The position numbers were made by a program, and so were the translations under genes. 64,000 nt of DNA, taken from NCBI GenBank assembly GCA_947503155.1, contig CANNCL010000001.1, positions 806,001 through 870,000 on the forward strand. Reading direction: 5' to 3'. The notes beneath the pieces are model-generated. The model made no database searches and was not told the DNA's origin. It worked only from the letters and a program-made list of their open reading frames with translations. This DNA comes from an uncultured Erythrobacter sp. (lineage in GTDB: Bacteria; Pseudomonadota; Alphaproteobacteria; Sphingomonadales; Sphingomonadaceae). Below are positions 53,996-61,631 of the stretch, piece after piece; position 1 is the stretch's first letter; each line of letters starts with the position of its first letter.

Positions 53996-55251
53996 CAGCG
54001 GTCCTTTTCAGTGCGGGCCTTATCAGAAAGGGCGACGGTCCCGGCATCCACCAATTTGCCAATGGCGCCGCTGGAAAGGCCCAGTCGCTCGGCCAGAATT
54101 TCTTCCGAATGCTGACCGAGATAGGGCGCAGGCGCAGGCGCACCGGCATCTTGATCCGGCAAATTCGCGAAAGACCGCGTGGCGGGATATTCAAAGCCCG
54201 ATGGATTGGCGGGTGAGGGACCGAATAACGGATTGTCTGTGACCAGCTCAGGGTCGCTCGCCGCCTCATGCGCGGTGCGGTATTTTTCGAAGGTGCAACC
54301 ATTCGCCGCCATGCGCGCGGATAGCCCCTTGTAATCAAGGCTGCTGGCGACGGATTGGAATATGTCAAACAAAGCATGGCGGTGCTTAAAGCGGGGGTCG
54401 TCGCCATCCGAGAATTTGACACCGACCGCGGCCTCCAACTTGCCAATGGGCGCGGTGACGCCAAACGCCTCGACCAACCCGTTCCATTGTTTCGCCGTGA
54501 GCGCTGCGACCATGAACCGCGTGCCGTCCTTGCTGCGGAAATCGCGTCCGAATGCGCCCCAGATCGCATTGCCAAGGCGCGGACGGTCGCCGCCGCGATA
54601 GAGCATTTCGGCAAACATTCCCGAATTCGCCGCCGTGCCAATCGCAACATCACCCAATGGCACGCGCACTTCGCTGCCCGCCCCCGACGCATCGCGGTGG
54701 CGCAACGCGGCAAGCATCGCAAAGGCGCAATAAGCGCCGGTGATGAAATCCCATGCGGGTAGGACTTGGTTGATCGGCGGGGCGGTATCAATTTCCCATT
54801 CTTCCGGCCCCGTCATCAGCGGATAACCGCTGGCGGCGTTAACGGTGAAATCCATCGCCTGACGCCCATCGTGCCAGCCCATGATGCGCACCGATGTCAT
54901 ATCGGGTGCGCCGTCTGTCTGGGCCGCTTTCATCGCCGCGTGCGACAGAAAGCTCTTTTCGGGCAAGTTGGTGATGCACTGTCCGGTCTTGGCTGCCAAT
55001 TCGACACACAATTCGCGCCCTTCGCCGCTGCGCAAATCCAACGCGACCGATTTCTTGGCGCGGTTGAGGTTTTCCCAAGACAGCGAGCGCCCCTCTTTGG
55101 TCAGCATATAGCGGTCATAATCCAGCCCGCCTGTCTTATGATCGACACGGATGACTTCGGCGCCCATTTGCGCGCAATAGAGGCCCGCTGTCGGGGATGC
55201 GACAAAGCTGGAGACCTCTATGATCGAGAGGTCGTTGAGAAGATTATACAT
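53995..55251 (-). CDS. CaiB/BaiF family CoA-transferase
   Basis: 418 aa from the ATG behind AAGGAACC; the frame is open 10 codons further up. It is a class III CoA-transferase (formyl-CoA transferase fold). Family features are the N-terminal IIEVSSFVASPTAGLYCAQM with GAEVIRVD, NLNRAKKSVALDL, and a later active-site region; the usual catalytic Asp is expected near residue 170 (NQVLPAWDFITGAYCAF). It activates or transfers CoA to the acid degraded by the neighbouring enzymes. The donor and acceptor are unknown. Confidence 0.9.
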   Translation of the reverse strand: MYNLLNDLSIIEVSSFVASPTAGLYCAQMGAEVIRVDHKTGGLDYDRYMLTKEGRSLSWENLNRAKKSVALDLRSGEGRELCVELAAKTGQCITNLPEKSFLSHAAMKAAQTDGAPDMTSVRIMGWHDGRQAMDFTVNAASGYPLMTGPEEWEIDTAPPINQVLPAWDFITGAYCAFAMLAALRHRDASGAGSEVRVPLGDVAIGTAANSGMFAEMLYRGGDRPRLGNAIWGAFGRDFRSKDGTRFMVAALTAKQWNGLVEAFGVTAPIGKLEAAVGVKFSDGDDPRFKHRHALFDIFQSVASSLDYKGLSARMAANGCTFEKYRTAHEAASDPELVTDNPLFGPSPANPSGFEYPATRSFANLPDQDAGAPAPAPYLGQHSEEILAERLGLSSGAIGKLVDAGTVALSDKARTEKDR

Positions 55252-55302
55252 AAGGTTCCTTGTTGCGTGCGGGCCGGACAACCGTCTGGCCCTTGTGCCA
55301 AG

Positions 55303-55370
55303 CCGCCCTCTCCCCCTCCCTTCTGCCCTCTAGGATAGAATTCCGGGTGGAAGGGAGGGGGAGAGGGCGG
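55303..55370. repeat. 20-bp perfect inverted repeat with 28-base spacer
   Basis: The arms at 55303-55322 and 55351-55370 are exactly complementary over 20 bases, C/T-rich on one side and G/A-rich on the other (CCGCCCTCTCC... / ...GGAGAGGGCGG). It lies between the acyl-CoA dehydrogenase and CoA-transferase genes of one operon, 51 bases before the latter start. No T run follows in the reading direction of the operon, so it looks like a mobile palindromic element or an RNA-stability hairpin. Confidence 0.8.
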
Positions 55371-55384
55371 TTTAACACCCTAGA

Positions 55385-56569
55385 CTAAGACGCATTCTCC
55401 CATTCGCGCAGCATGTGTTTGGCGATCTGGAGCTGTAGGATCTGGGTCGTCCCTTCGTAAATTCGGTAAATGCGTGCATCGCGGTAGAACCGTTCTGCGT
55501 CATATTCGGCAAGGTAACCCGCGCCGCCATATACCTGCACCACGCGGTCCACCACGCGGCCACACATTTCGGAGGCGAAAACTTTGAATGCGGCGGCTTT
55601 GACGAGGATATTCTCGCCCCGGTCGGCGCGTTCTGTCACGTCTTTCATCATCGCCTCGGCGGCGTAAATTTCGATCTCGCTATCGGCTAGCATCGCCTGA
55701 ATTAGCTGAAAATTGGCAATCGGTTCGCCAAACGCTTTGCGCTCATTGGCGTATTGGATCGCGGAATTCAGCGCCCGCCGGGCGTATCCGGTTGCCGCCG
55801 CGCCGACAGAAATGCGGCCATTATCGAGGCTCTGCATCGCAAAACGGAAACCCTTGCCGGTTTCCCCGCCCAGCAAAGCGTCGCCCGGCACTTTCACATT
55901 GTCGAGCATAATGTCGGAGATATGCGAGCCGGATTGCCCCATTTTTTTGTCCGGCGATCCGGTCGACATGCCCGGAGTGTCCATCGGCACCAGAAACGCG
56001 CTGACATGCGCATTTTTGGGCAAGGCGTCCTTTTCCGTGCGCGCCATGATCAGAGCGACATCGGCGTGAGGCGCATTGGTGATGTAGCGTTTTGTCCCGT
56101 TGAGAACCCAGCCATTGCCATCGGGGTCGGGCGTGGCGGTGGTTGCCATTGCGGCGCTGTCGCTGCCTGAACCGGGTTCGGTCAGGCCGAAACACGCGAT
56201 TTTTCCTTCGGCCAACTTGGGATACCATTCGGCGCGCTGTGCCTCTGTCGCGCCGTTTTTGAGCGCACTGGCAAACATCCCGACATTGATTGAGAAGATC
56301 GAACGATATGCCGGCGCGGCGTTGCTCATCATGTTCACGACGCGCGCATATTGCGTCATATTCAATCCTGCGCCGCCATATTCCTCCGGCACCGACAATC
56401 CGAACAGACCCATATCGCGCATTTCATCAATGATGACTGGCGGAATGGCGTCGTTCTCGATCATTTCGCTTTCTGCTGGGATCAGGCGCTCTTTGACATA
56501 GCGTTCCAATTGCTCGGCGAATTGTTCGAATGTCTCGGCATCCATGCCTTGGCCGGTCCCGGTACTCAT
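55385..56569 (-). CDS. Acyl-CoA dehydrogenase
   Basis: 394 aa. It oxidises an acyl-CoA to the 2-enoyl-CoA with FAD and passes electrons to ETF. FAD- and substrate-binding blocks are CFGLTEPGSGSDSAAM, NGTKRYITNAPHADVAL, and VQVYGGAGYLAEYDAER. The catalytic glutamate is in RIYEGTTQI near the C-terminus. The order acyl-CoA dehydrogenase, CoA-transferase, thiolase and hydratase suits a short beta-oxidation-like route. Its start overlaps the stop of a small lipoprotein gene by 4 bases. Confidence 0.95.
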   Translation of the reverse strand: MSTGTGQGMDAETFEQFAEQLERYVKERLIPAESEMIENDAIPPVIIDEMRDMGLFGLSVPEEYGGAGLNMTQYARVVNMMSNAAPAYRSIFSINVGMFASALKNGATEAQRAEWYPKLAEGKIACFGLTEPGSGSDSAAMATTATPDPDGNGWVLNGTKRYITNAPHADVALIMARTEKDALPKNAHVSAFLVPMDTPGMSTGSPDKKMGQSGSHISDIMLDNVKVPGDALLGGETGKGFRFAMQSLDNGRISVGAAATGYARRALNSAIQYANERKAFGEPIANFQLIQAMLADSEIEIYAAEAMMKDVTERADRGENILVKAAAFKVFASEMCGRVVDRVVQVYGGAGYLAEYDAERFYRDARIYRIYEGTTQILQLQIAKHMLREWENAS

Positions 56570-56847
56570 TCGGCATCACTTTCTGCTGTGTTTATGGCTG
56601 CTGTGTCTTCGGTTGGGGCGGCTTCGGCGGGGGTGTCACCGCTTTGTTCGGTGGGCAGCGGCCCATCAATAGGCGGCAATGTGCCTTCGGGCAGGCGCCG
56701 CTCATCCAGCATCTCCGCCGCTTCTTCGAGCGCCGCTGCTTCGCCTTCGCTCACCGCTCCCGGCGCGCTGCCGGTTGACGGGTTGCAGGCCGCCAGCGCC
56801 AAAATCGCCGCTGACAATCCTGCTGCCGTAACCCATTTATCCGCCAT
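56566..56847 (-). CDS. Small lipoprotein of unknown function
   Basis: 93 aa. The signal ends in a lipobox (AILALAACNP), followed by an acidic, Ala/Glu/Pro-rich and probably unstructured tail (GEAAALEEAAEMLDERRLP). The gene's ATGA overlap with the acyl-CoA dehydrogenase start indicates translational coupling, which is odd for a lipoprotein and a cytoplasmic enzyme. The family is not recognised. Confidence 0.65.
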   Translation of the reverse strand: MADKWVTAAGLSAAILALAACNPSTGSAPGAVSEGEAAALEEAAEMLDERRLPEGTLPPIDGPLPTEQSGDTPAEAAPTEDTAAINTAESDAE

Positions 56848-56849
56848 TC

Positions 56850-57188
56850 TTACTCTTCCGAGATGGCGTCGATCGCTGCGGCGGCCTCTGCGGCCATCGC
56901 GGCTTCAGCAGCCTCAGCAGCAGCAATTGCCTCATCGGCGACGGCGGCTGCATCATCGGCGACCGCTTCTGTCGTGATTGGATCGGGCGCATTGGCCGCA
57001 GGATCAACCGGCGGACCAAGGGCCTCTTCATCCACCACAGGTTCCTCAGCAATCGGCTCAAGCGCTTCATCAGCGGGCATTTCAACCGTTTCAGGCATGG
57101 CCTCGGTCGACGCGTCATTGCTGTTCCCGCAGGCGGCAACAGCCAAAGCGGCGGTGCCAATCACGGCGAATTGTGCGAATTTCTTCAT
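56850..57188 (-). CDS. Small acidic lipoprotein of unknown function
   Basis: 112 aa from the ATG behind GAGGAGA; the open frame extends upstream without a signal peptide. The lipobox is ALAVAACGNSN. The mature part is almost entirely Ala/Glu/Pro/Asp (EEPVVDEEALGPPVDPAANA and an Ala/Glu run near the end), so it is probably disordered or helical. It precedes a second lipoprotein gene by 2 bases, and both lie at the head of the CoA operon. No function can be assigned. Confidence 0.65.
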   Translation of the reverse strand: MKKFAQFAVIGTAALAVAACGNSNDASTEAMPETVEMPADEALEPIAEEPVVDEEALGPPVDPAANAPDPITTEAVADDAAAVADEAIAAAEAAEAAMAAEAAAAIDAISEE

Positions 57189-57349
57189 GGGGTTTCTCCT
57201 CATTATCCCTCGAACAGGGTGTCCCGTAAATTCCTGTGAATGTGTAGCGGGATGGGCCGGGTTAAGCCAAGCGCCAATTGATGCACCGGAACGGCACAGT
57301 ATCGCTGAAGCCGCAGTATAAAAGGCCAAAACGCTGTAAAACCGTGGTC

Positions 57350-58378
57350 ATGGTACAAAACCCCGCAAAAGCTCGCTCGACCGCCAACAATTCTGGCGCG
57401 ATGGAATTCGCGAACCGTATCGCCAACTCGCTCGATTGGGTGTTTCTCGCTTTGATCCTCGGTCTAGGATTGCTGATCATCCCGGCATCCTCTGCATCGG
57501 CGCAAAATAGCGGGCCGTTCACAATCGCGGAAACGGGGCGCAGTTTTGGCTCGCTGCAAGGGGCGGTCAATGCGATCGGTGATCAACGCGGCACGATCAA
57601 CATAGCGCCCGGCACATACCGCCAATGCGCGGTGCAGTCGGCGGGCGTGGTCATCTATGCCGCCGAAGAATTTGGCACCGTGACTTTCGAGCGCACCGCC
57701 TGCGAAGGCAAAGCGGCCTTGGTCCTGCGCGGATTAGGCGCGGAAGTGCGCGGGATTACCTTTTCGAACATCACCGTGAGTGACGGCAATGGCGCAGGCA
57801 TCCGGCTTGAAAGAGGCGCGCTGAATGTGGCGTATTCCCGGTTCCTCAACAGCCAGCAGGGCATTTTGACCGGCGATGATCCGGCCGGGCGCATTTATAT
57901 CATGCGTTCTACCTTTAGCGGGCTTGGCACTTGCGAGAACTCGGCGGGCTGTGCGCATTCGATTTATATTGGCAATTACGGCGAATTGACCGTGCGCGAA
58001 AGCCGTTTTGAACGCGGGCGCGGGGGGCATTATGTGAAAGCACGCAGCGCAACTGTGATGATTGAGGATAACAGTTTCGACGATGCAGCAGGCAGCGCGA
58101 CGAATTACATGATCGATCTGCCCGCAGGCAGCCGCGGGGCAATCGCGAACAATTGGTTCATTCAAGGTCGGGACAAAGAGAATTACTCGGCATTCATCGC
58201 CTTGGGTGCGGAAACGGTGCTGCATTCATCCGACGGATTGGCGGTTACGGGGAACGAAGCGCGGTTTGTGCCAGGGCTTCAGCGTTCCAGCGTGTTTCTG
58301 GCCGATTGGACGGGTTCGCGGGTCGATATGTCGGGCAACACGCTTGCCAGCGGCCTGACGGATTATGAGCGGCGCTAA
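57350..58378 (+). CDS. Right-handed parallel beta-helix protein, secreted
   Basis: 342 aa from ATG 57350; a shorter start at 57401 (MEFANRIANS) cannot be excluded, as no ribosome site decides. A membrane/signal segment (LDWVFLALILGLGLLIIPA) is followed by a region with repeating short strands typical of a beta-helix (GITFSNITVSDGNGAGIRLE, IYIMRSTFSGLGTC, YGELTVRESRFERG, VMIEDNSFDDAAG, IANNWFIQ). Such folds bind or cut polysaccharides. Acidic catalytic residues are not obvious. It is divergent from the lipoprotein genes over about 160 bases. Confidence 0.72.
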   Translation: MVQNPAKARSTANNSGAMEFANRIANSLDWVFLALILGLGLLIIPASSASAQNSGPFTIAETGRSFGSLQGAVNAIGDQRGTINIAPGTYRQCAVQSAGVVIYAAEEFGTVTFERTACEGKAALVLRGLGAEVRGITFSNITVSDGNGAGIRLERGALNVAYSRFLNSQQGILTGDDPAGRIYIMRSTFSGLGTCENSAGCAHSIYIGNYGELTVRESRFERGRGGHYVKARSATVMIEDNSFDDAAGSATNYMIDLPAGSRGAIANNWFIQGRDKENYSAFIALGAETVLHSSDGLAVTGNEARFVPGLQRSSVFLADWTGSRVDMSGNTLASGLTDYERR

Positions 58379-58398
58379 ACCTTAGCGCGCAGGGTTTT

Positions 58399-59124
58399 TC
58401 AAAGGTCGGGATCGTAACGCAAGTCGACTTCGAAACCGAGTTCTTCGCCAAGCACGCCGGCCCGCGCGGTCATCTGTTCCATTTGCGCGTCAGTGGCGCT
58501 TTCGGCCATCAGCTCTAGGTTCATCGCGCCTTCTTCATTGCCTAAAACGGCGGCCAGCATGAACCATGCGCCTGCTTCGGTGCTATCTTGGGGTACACCC
58601 TGCCCCAATGCGAACAGCACGCCCACGCCTTTCATCCCTTGCGTGTTACCTGCCTGCGCAGCGCGCATGTAATTGGCCAGTGACCCTTCGAAATCCTGCG
58701 CGGTGCCGCGCCCGGTTGCTTGCATCACGGCCATGCTCACCATCGCATTGGTGAAACCCTCCTCTGCCGCTTGCTCAAACAAAGCGACTGCGGATTCCAA
58801 CGTGCCAGAGGTCCGCCCCTCATCGATTAAAACTCCGACCCGCCAGCGGGCATAATTGTGGCCCGCGCCAATGGCGATCCGGTAATGGTGGACGGCTTGA
58901 TCGAGATTGGCATCCACCCCCCGGCCTTGATCGAAAAACCACCCCAGCCATTCATGCGCTTTTGCGTCGCCGGCTAAGGCTGCTTCTTTGGCGAGGGTGA
59001 ATGCTTCGCGCTCTTGCCCCTTATCGACCAGTGTTTGGATGGCGGCATCGGCGCTTGATTCTGACGGCTGAGACATGTTGCCGAGGCTGAAAATCAGCGC
59101 GAGGGCCAGGACAAAATATCGCAT
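58399..59124 (-). CDS. Secreted Sel1-repeat (TPR-like) protein
   Basis: 241 aa from the ATG behind AGAGGAC; a longer frame to 59508 overlaps the GNAT gene and does not resemble the family. The signal peptide is YFVLALALIFSLGNMSQ. Three to four Sel1-type helical repeats are visible (HEWLGWFFDQGRGVDANLDQ, ARWRVGVLIDEGRTSG, VSMAVMQATGRGTAQDF, MKGVGVLFALGQGVPQDS). These repeats form a solenoid for protein binding. It is the last gene of the xthA-ribA-GNAT run and ends 20 bases from the convergent beta-helix gene. Confidence 0.85.
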   Translation of the reverse strand: MRYFVLALALIFSLGNMSQPSESSADAAIQTLVDKGQEREAFTLAKEAALAGDAKAHEWLGWFFDQGRGVDANLDQAVHHYRIAIGAGHNYARWRVGVLIDEGRTSGTLESAVALFEQAAEEGFTNAMVSMAVMQATGRGTAQDFEGSLANYMRAAQAGNTQGMKGVGVLFALGQGVPQDSTEAGAWFMLAAVLGNEEGAMNLELMAESATDAQMEQMTARAGVLGEELGFEVDLRYDPDL

Positions 59125-59140
59125 GTGAGGCTGTCCTCTT

Positions 59141-59656
59141 CTATTCAGAAAAACCCGGCGCAAACGATACCGCGCCGCTGGGTAATTTGCCGTCCAGCAA
59201 AAGCGCCTGAAAAAACTCAGGCGGCGGTCCAGCATAGGTGAGCTGAGGGTAATGTTTAAAACCAAAGCGCGGGTAATAAATATTGCTGCCCAACAGGGCG
59301 ATACCCTGCGCCCCGAGCGCCCGCATATCGGCAATTGCTCGTTTGATGATTGCGCCGCCGATGCCGCGGTGATGCAGTTCCGGCCATACCGAAACCGGGC
59401 CGAGGCCGAACCAACCCTGCGCTCCGTCAGTGATAGTGAGCGGCGAAATCGCGATATGACCAACGATCCGCTGCGCGTCTTCGGCCACCAATGATAGAGT
59501 GAGATCACCGTCCGCGCGAAGACGATTCACCAAATGTTGTTCATCGCCGTCGCTGAACGGCATTTCGGCAAAGGCGGCCTTTGTCAGCGCGAAGATGGTG
59601 TCTTCATCGCCCGCTGCCTCTGGCCGGATTGTGATCGGGATTTCTGTCCCGCTCAT
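59141..59656 (-). CDS. GNAT family N-acetyltransferase (YhbS-like)
   Basis: 171 aa. The acetyl-CoA binding pattern appears as VSVWPELHHRGIGGAII (Q/R-x-x-G-x-G/A type), preceded by the beta-strand pair VGHIAISPLTI. The C-terminal part GFKHYPQLTYAGPPPEFF is like YhbS-type enzymes. The substrate is unknown. It overlaps ribA by 4 bases and the Sel1 gene follows after 16 bases. Confidence 0.88.
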   Translation of the reverse strand: MSGTEIPITIRPEAAGDEDTIFALTKAAFAEMPFSDGDEQHLVNRLRADGDLTLSLVAEDAQRIVGHIAISPLTITDGAQGWFGLGPVSVWPELHHRGIGGAIIKRAIADMRALGAQGIALLGSNIYYPRFGFKHYPQLTYAGPPPEFFQALLLDGKLPSGAVSFAPGFSE

Positions 59657-60732
59657 TTTAGCAAATGCCCTGATCTGTCACGTTTGGTGGCGAGATAATG
59701 GGCATTGTGGGGGTTATCGGGCAATTGATGCTGCACCCGTTCACTCACGGTGATCCCGGCATTGGTAAGCGCATCAACCTTTGCAGGATTGTTGGTCATC
59801 AACCGGACTGTCCGCGCGCCCAGCAATTCCAGCATCCGCGCCGCCACAGGGAAATCGCGCGCTTCATCAGGCAGGCCGAGCCGCTGGTTCGCGTCCACAG
59901 TGTCAAAGCCCTGATCTTGCAACCGGTACGCGCGCAATTTGTTGATCAGCCCAATCCCGCGCCCCTCTTGCCGCAGATAAAGCAGCGCGCCCCATCCGCC
60001 GGCTTCGCTGGCGTGATCGGCCATCGCCTTCAGCGCGGCGTCCAATTGCGGGCCGCAATCGCATTTCAAGCTGCCCAGAATATCGCCGGTCAGGCATTCA
60101 GAATGCACCCGAACCAAGGGCTCGCTGTCGCCGCATTGATCACCGATAATGAGCGCGACATGTTCGCGCGTGTCGGCGGTGGAGCGGAATGCAATGATTT
60201 CTGCGTCCGCGCTGGCCGTCACGGGCAAACGGGCGCGGGTTACGATTTGTAAGGCACCGGCGTTTGAATAATGCGCGAGATCCGATGCGGCGATTCTATG
60301 CGGCTCACCCGCATAGAGCGGGTCCACCAAGAAGGCTGGCAAAATGCCTGCAATCCGCGCGAACTCCATGGCTGCGAGAGCTGTTTCTTCCCAACCAATC
60401 GCTTCGGAGCGGAACGGCCCTTTCAACGGATTGTTCAAATCCAGCGCCGGGTCCGCAATCGGAACAGCAGCGCGCATATCGAACGGTTCGCCGCCCCGGA
60501 TCAGCACCGGGGCATGGGGAACAGCGGCATCGCGTTGATTCGCCAGCTTTAGCGTCGCCGCACGCGCCGCTGAGATCAGCATTTTTGGCGCGCTCGCGCC
60601 GCTCGCAATCGCAGTTTCGACCGGAAGTAAGACCGGCCCGTCGTCAAACGCCAAAGGCCAGCCATGACGCAGCGCATCCACCGCCTGCGCAGCGCGGCGT
60701 GATGGGGAAAGGCCGGGCGAGATTTCGCTCAA
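59653..60732 (-). CDS. ribA: GTP cyclohydrolase II with degenerate RibB-like N-terminus
   Basis: 359 aa. Residues from about 180 on form GTP cyclohydrolase II, which opens GTP in the first step of riboflavin synthesis: zinc cysteines Cys213, Cys224 and Cys226 (VHSECLTGDILGSLKCDCG), the RQEGRGIGL catalytic block and the MTNNPAKV tail. Residues 1-175 resemble DHBP synthase (RibB) in spacing (VDALRHGWPLAFDD, AAMEFARIAGILPA) but lack the acidic DREDEGD-like metal motif, so that activity is probably lost. The gene overlaps xthA and the GNAT gene by 4 bases each. Confidence 0.93.
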   Translation of the reverse strand: MSEISPGLSPSRRAAQAVDALRHGWPLAFDDGPVLLPVETAIASGASAPKMLISAARAATLKLANQRDAAVPHAPVLIRGGEPFDMRAAVPIADPALDLNNPLKGPFRSEAIGWEETALAAMEFARIAGILPAFLVDPLYAGEPHRIAASDLAHYSNAGALQIVTRARLPVTASADAEIIAFRSTADTREHVALIIGDQCGDSEPLVRVHSECLTGDILGSLKCDCGPQLDAALKAMADHASEAGGWGALLYLRQEGRGIGLINKLRAYRLQDQGFDTVDANQRLGLPDEARDFPVAARMLELLGARTVRLMTNNPAKVDALTNAGITVSERVQHQLPDNPHNAHYLATKRDRSGHLLK

Positions 60733-61517
60733 ATATCGAACTCAGTGATCAGCGGGATATGATCGGAAGGCTTCTCCCAGCTGCGGGCATCTTCGAGCAG
60801 GCTGTGACCTGTGGATTTCGCCGCCAACTGCGCGCTCGCCCACATGTGATCGAGCCGCCGCCCGCGATCATTTTTGCGCCAATCAGGCGACCGATACGAC
60901 CACCAGCTAAAATACCGCTCAGGATCAGCGATATGTTTGCGGCCCAGATCAACCCAGCCATGCGCATCTTTGAAACGCTGCAATGTCTCCACCTCTAACG
61001 GCGTGTGGCTGACGACTTTCAACAGCTGCTTGTGGCTCCAAACGTCGCTTTCCAGCGGCGCGATGTTGAAGTCGCCCACGATCAGAGAAGGCTTATCGAG
61101 CGAACCTGCCCACCCAATCATCCGTTCGAGAAAGTCGAGTTTCTGACCGAATTTCGCATTCACTTCGCGGTCGGGTGCATCGCCGCCAGCGGGCACATAG
61201 ACATTGTCGACAAACATATCCTTGCCCACCACTTCGACGCCGACATGGCGCGCTTCGCCATTGGCCTGCCAATCGTGGCGGGTAACCTCGCGGATCGGCA
61301 CCCGGCTGACGGTGGCGACGCCGTGATAGCCTTTTTGCCCGTGCACCGCCTGATGCTCATACCCCAGCGCGGCGAAAGCCTCGGCGGGGAACTTGCTCTC
61401 CTCACACTTGATTTCCTGCAAGCATAAGATGTCCGGCGCGTGCTCGGTCAGATATTTTTCGACAATCGGCATGCGCAAGCGAACCGAATTGATGTTCCAG
61501 GTGGCTACAGTGATCAT
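60729..61517 (-). CDS. xthA: Exodeoxyribonuclease III
   Basis: 262 aa, the usual length. It is the main AP endonuclease of base excision repair. The start MITVATWNINSVRLR and motif LCLQEIKCEESKFP (catalytic Glu), the NxD motif in VGDFNIAP, and the C-terminal SDHIPLI are all present. It is the first gene of a run with ribA, GNAT and Sel1 genes, each joined by short overlaps, although the functions are unrelated. Confidence 0.95.
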   Translation of the reverse strand: MITVATWNINSVRLRMPIVEKYLTEHAPDILCLQEIKCEESKFPAEAFAALGYEHQAVHGQKGYHGVATVSRVPIREVTRHDWQANGEARHVGVEVVGKDMFVDNVYVPAGGDAPDREVNAKFGQKLDFLERMIGWAGSLDKPSLIVGDFNIAPLESDVWSHKQLLKVVSHTPLEVETLQRFKDAHGWVDLGRKHIADPERYFSWWSYRSPDWRKNDRGRRLDHMWASAQLAAKSTGHSLLEDARSWEKPSDHIPLITEFDI

Positions 61518-61554
61518 GCGCGCTGATTTAGAGCGGCTCGGTCAGATTTTCCAC

Positions 61555-61572
61555 CTTTCACTTTCGTGTCAT
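61555..61572 (+). promoter_or_regulatory. Putative PHO box before the alkaline phosphatase gene
   Basis: CTTTCAC and GTGTCAT flank four bases, close to the PhoB consensus CTGTCAT-N4-CTGTCAT; each half has six of seven bases right if the variable last base is allowed. The spacing is exact. It is 60 bases upstream of the start codon, which suits phosphate-starvation control. Confidence 0.5.
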
Positions 61573-61631
61573 GATGGTCCGCCACAGCAGAAGGGGATAG
61601 CGAGCCAATCAGATCATTCCGGAGAGACGCC

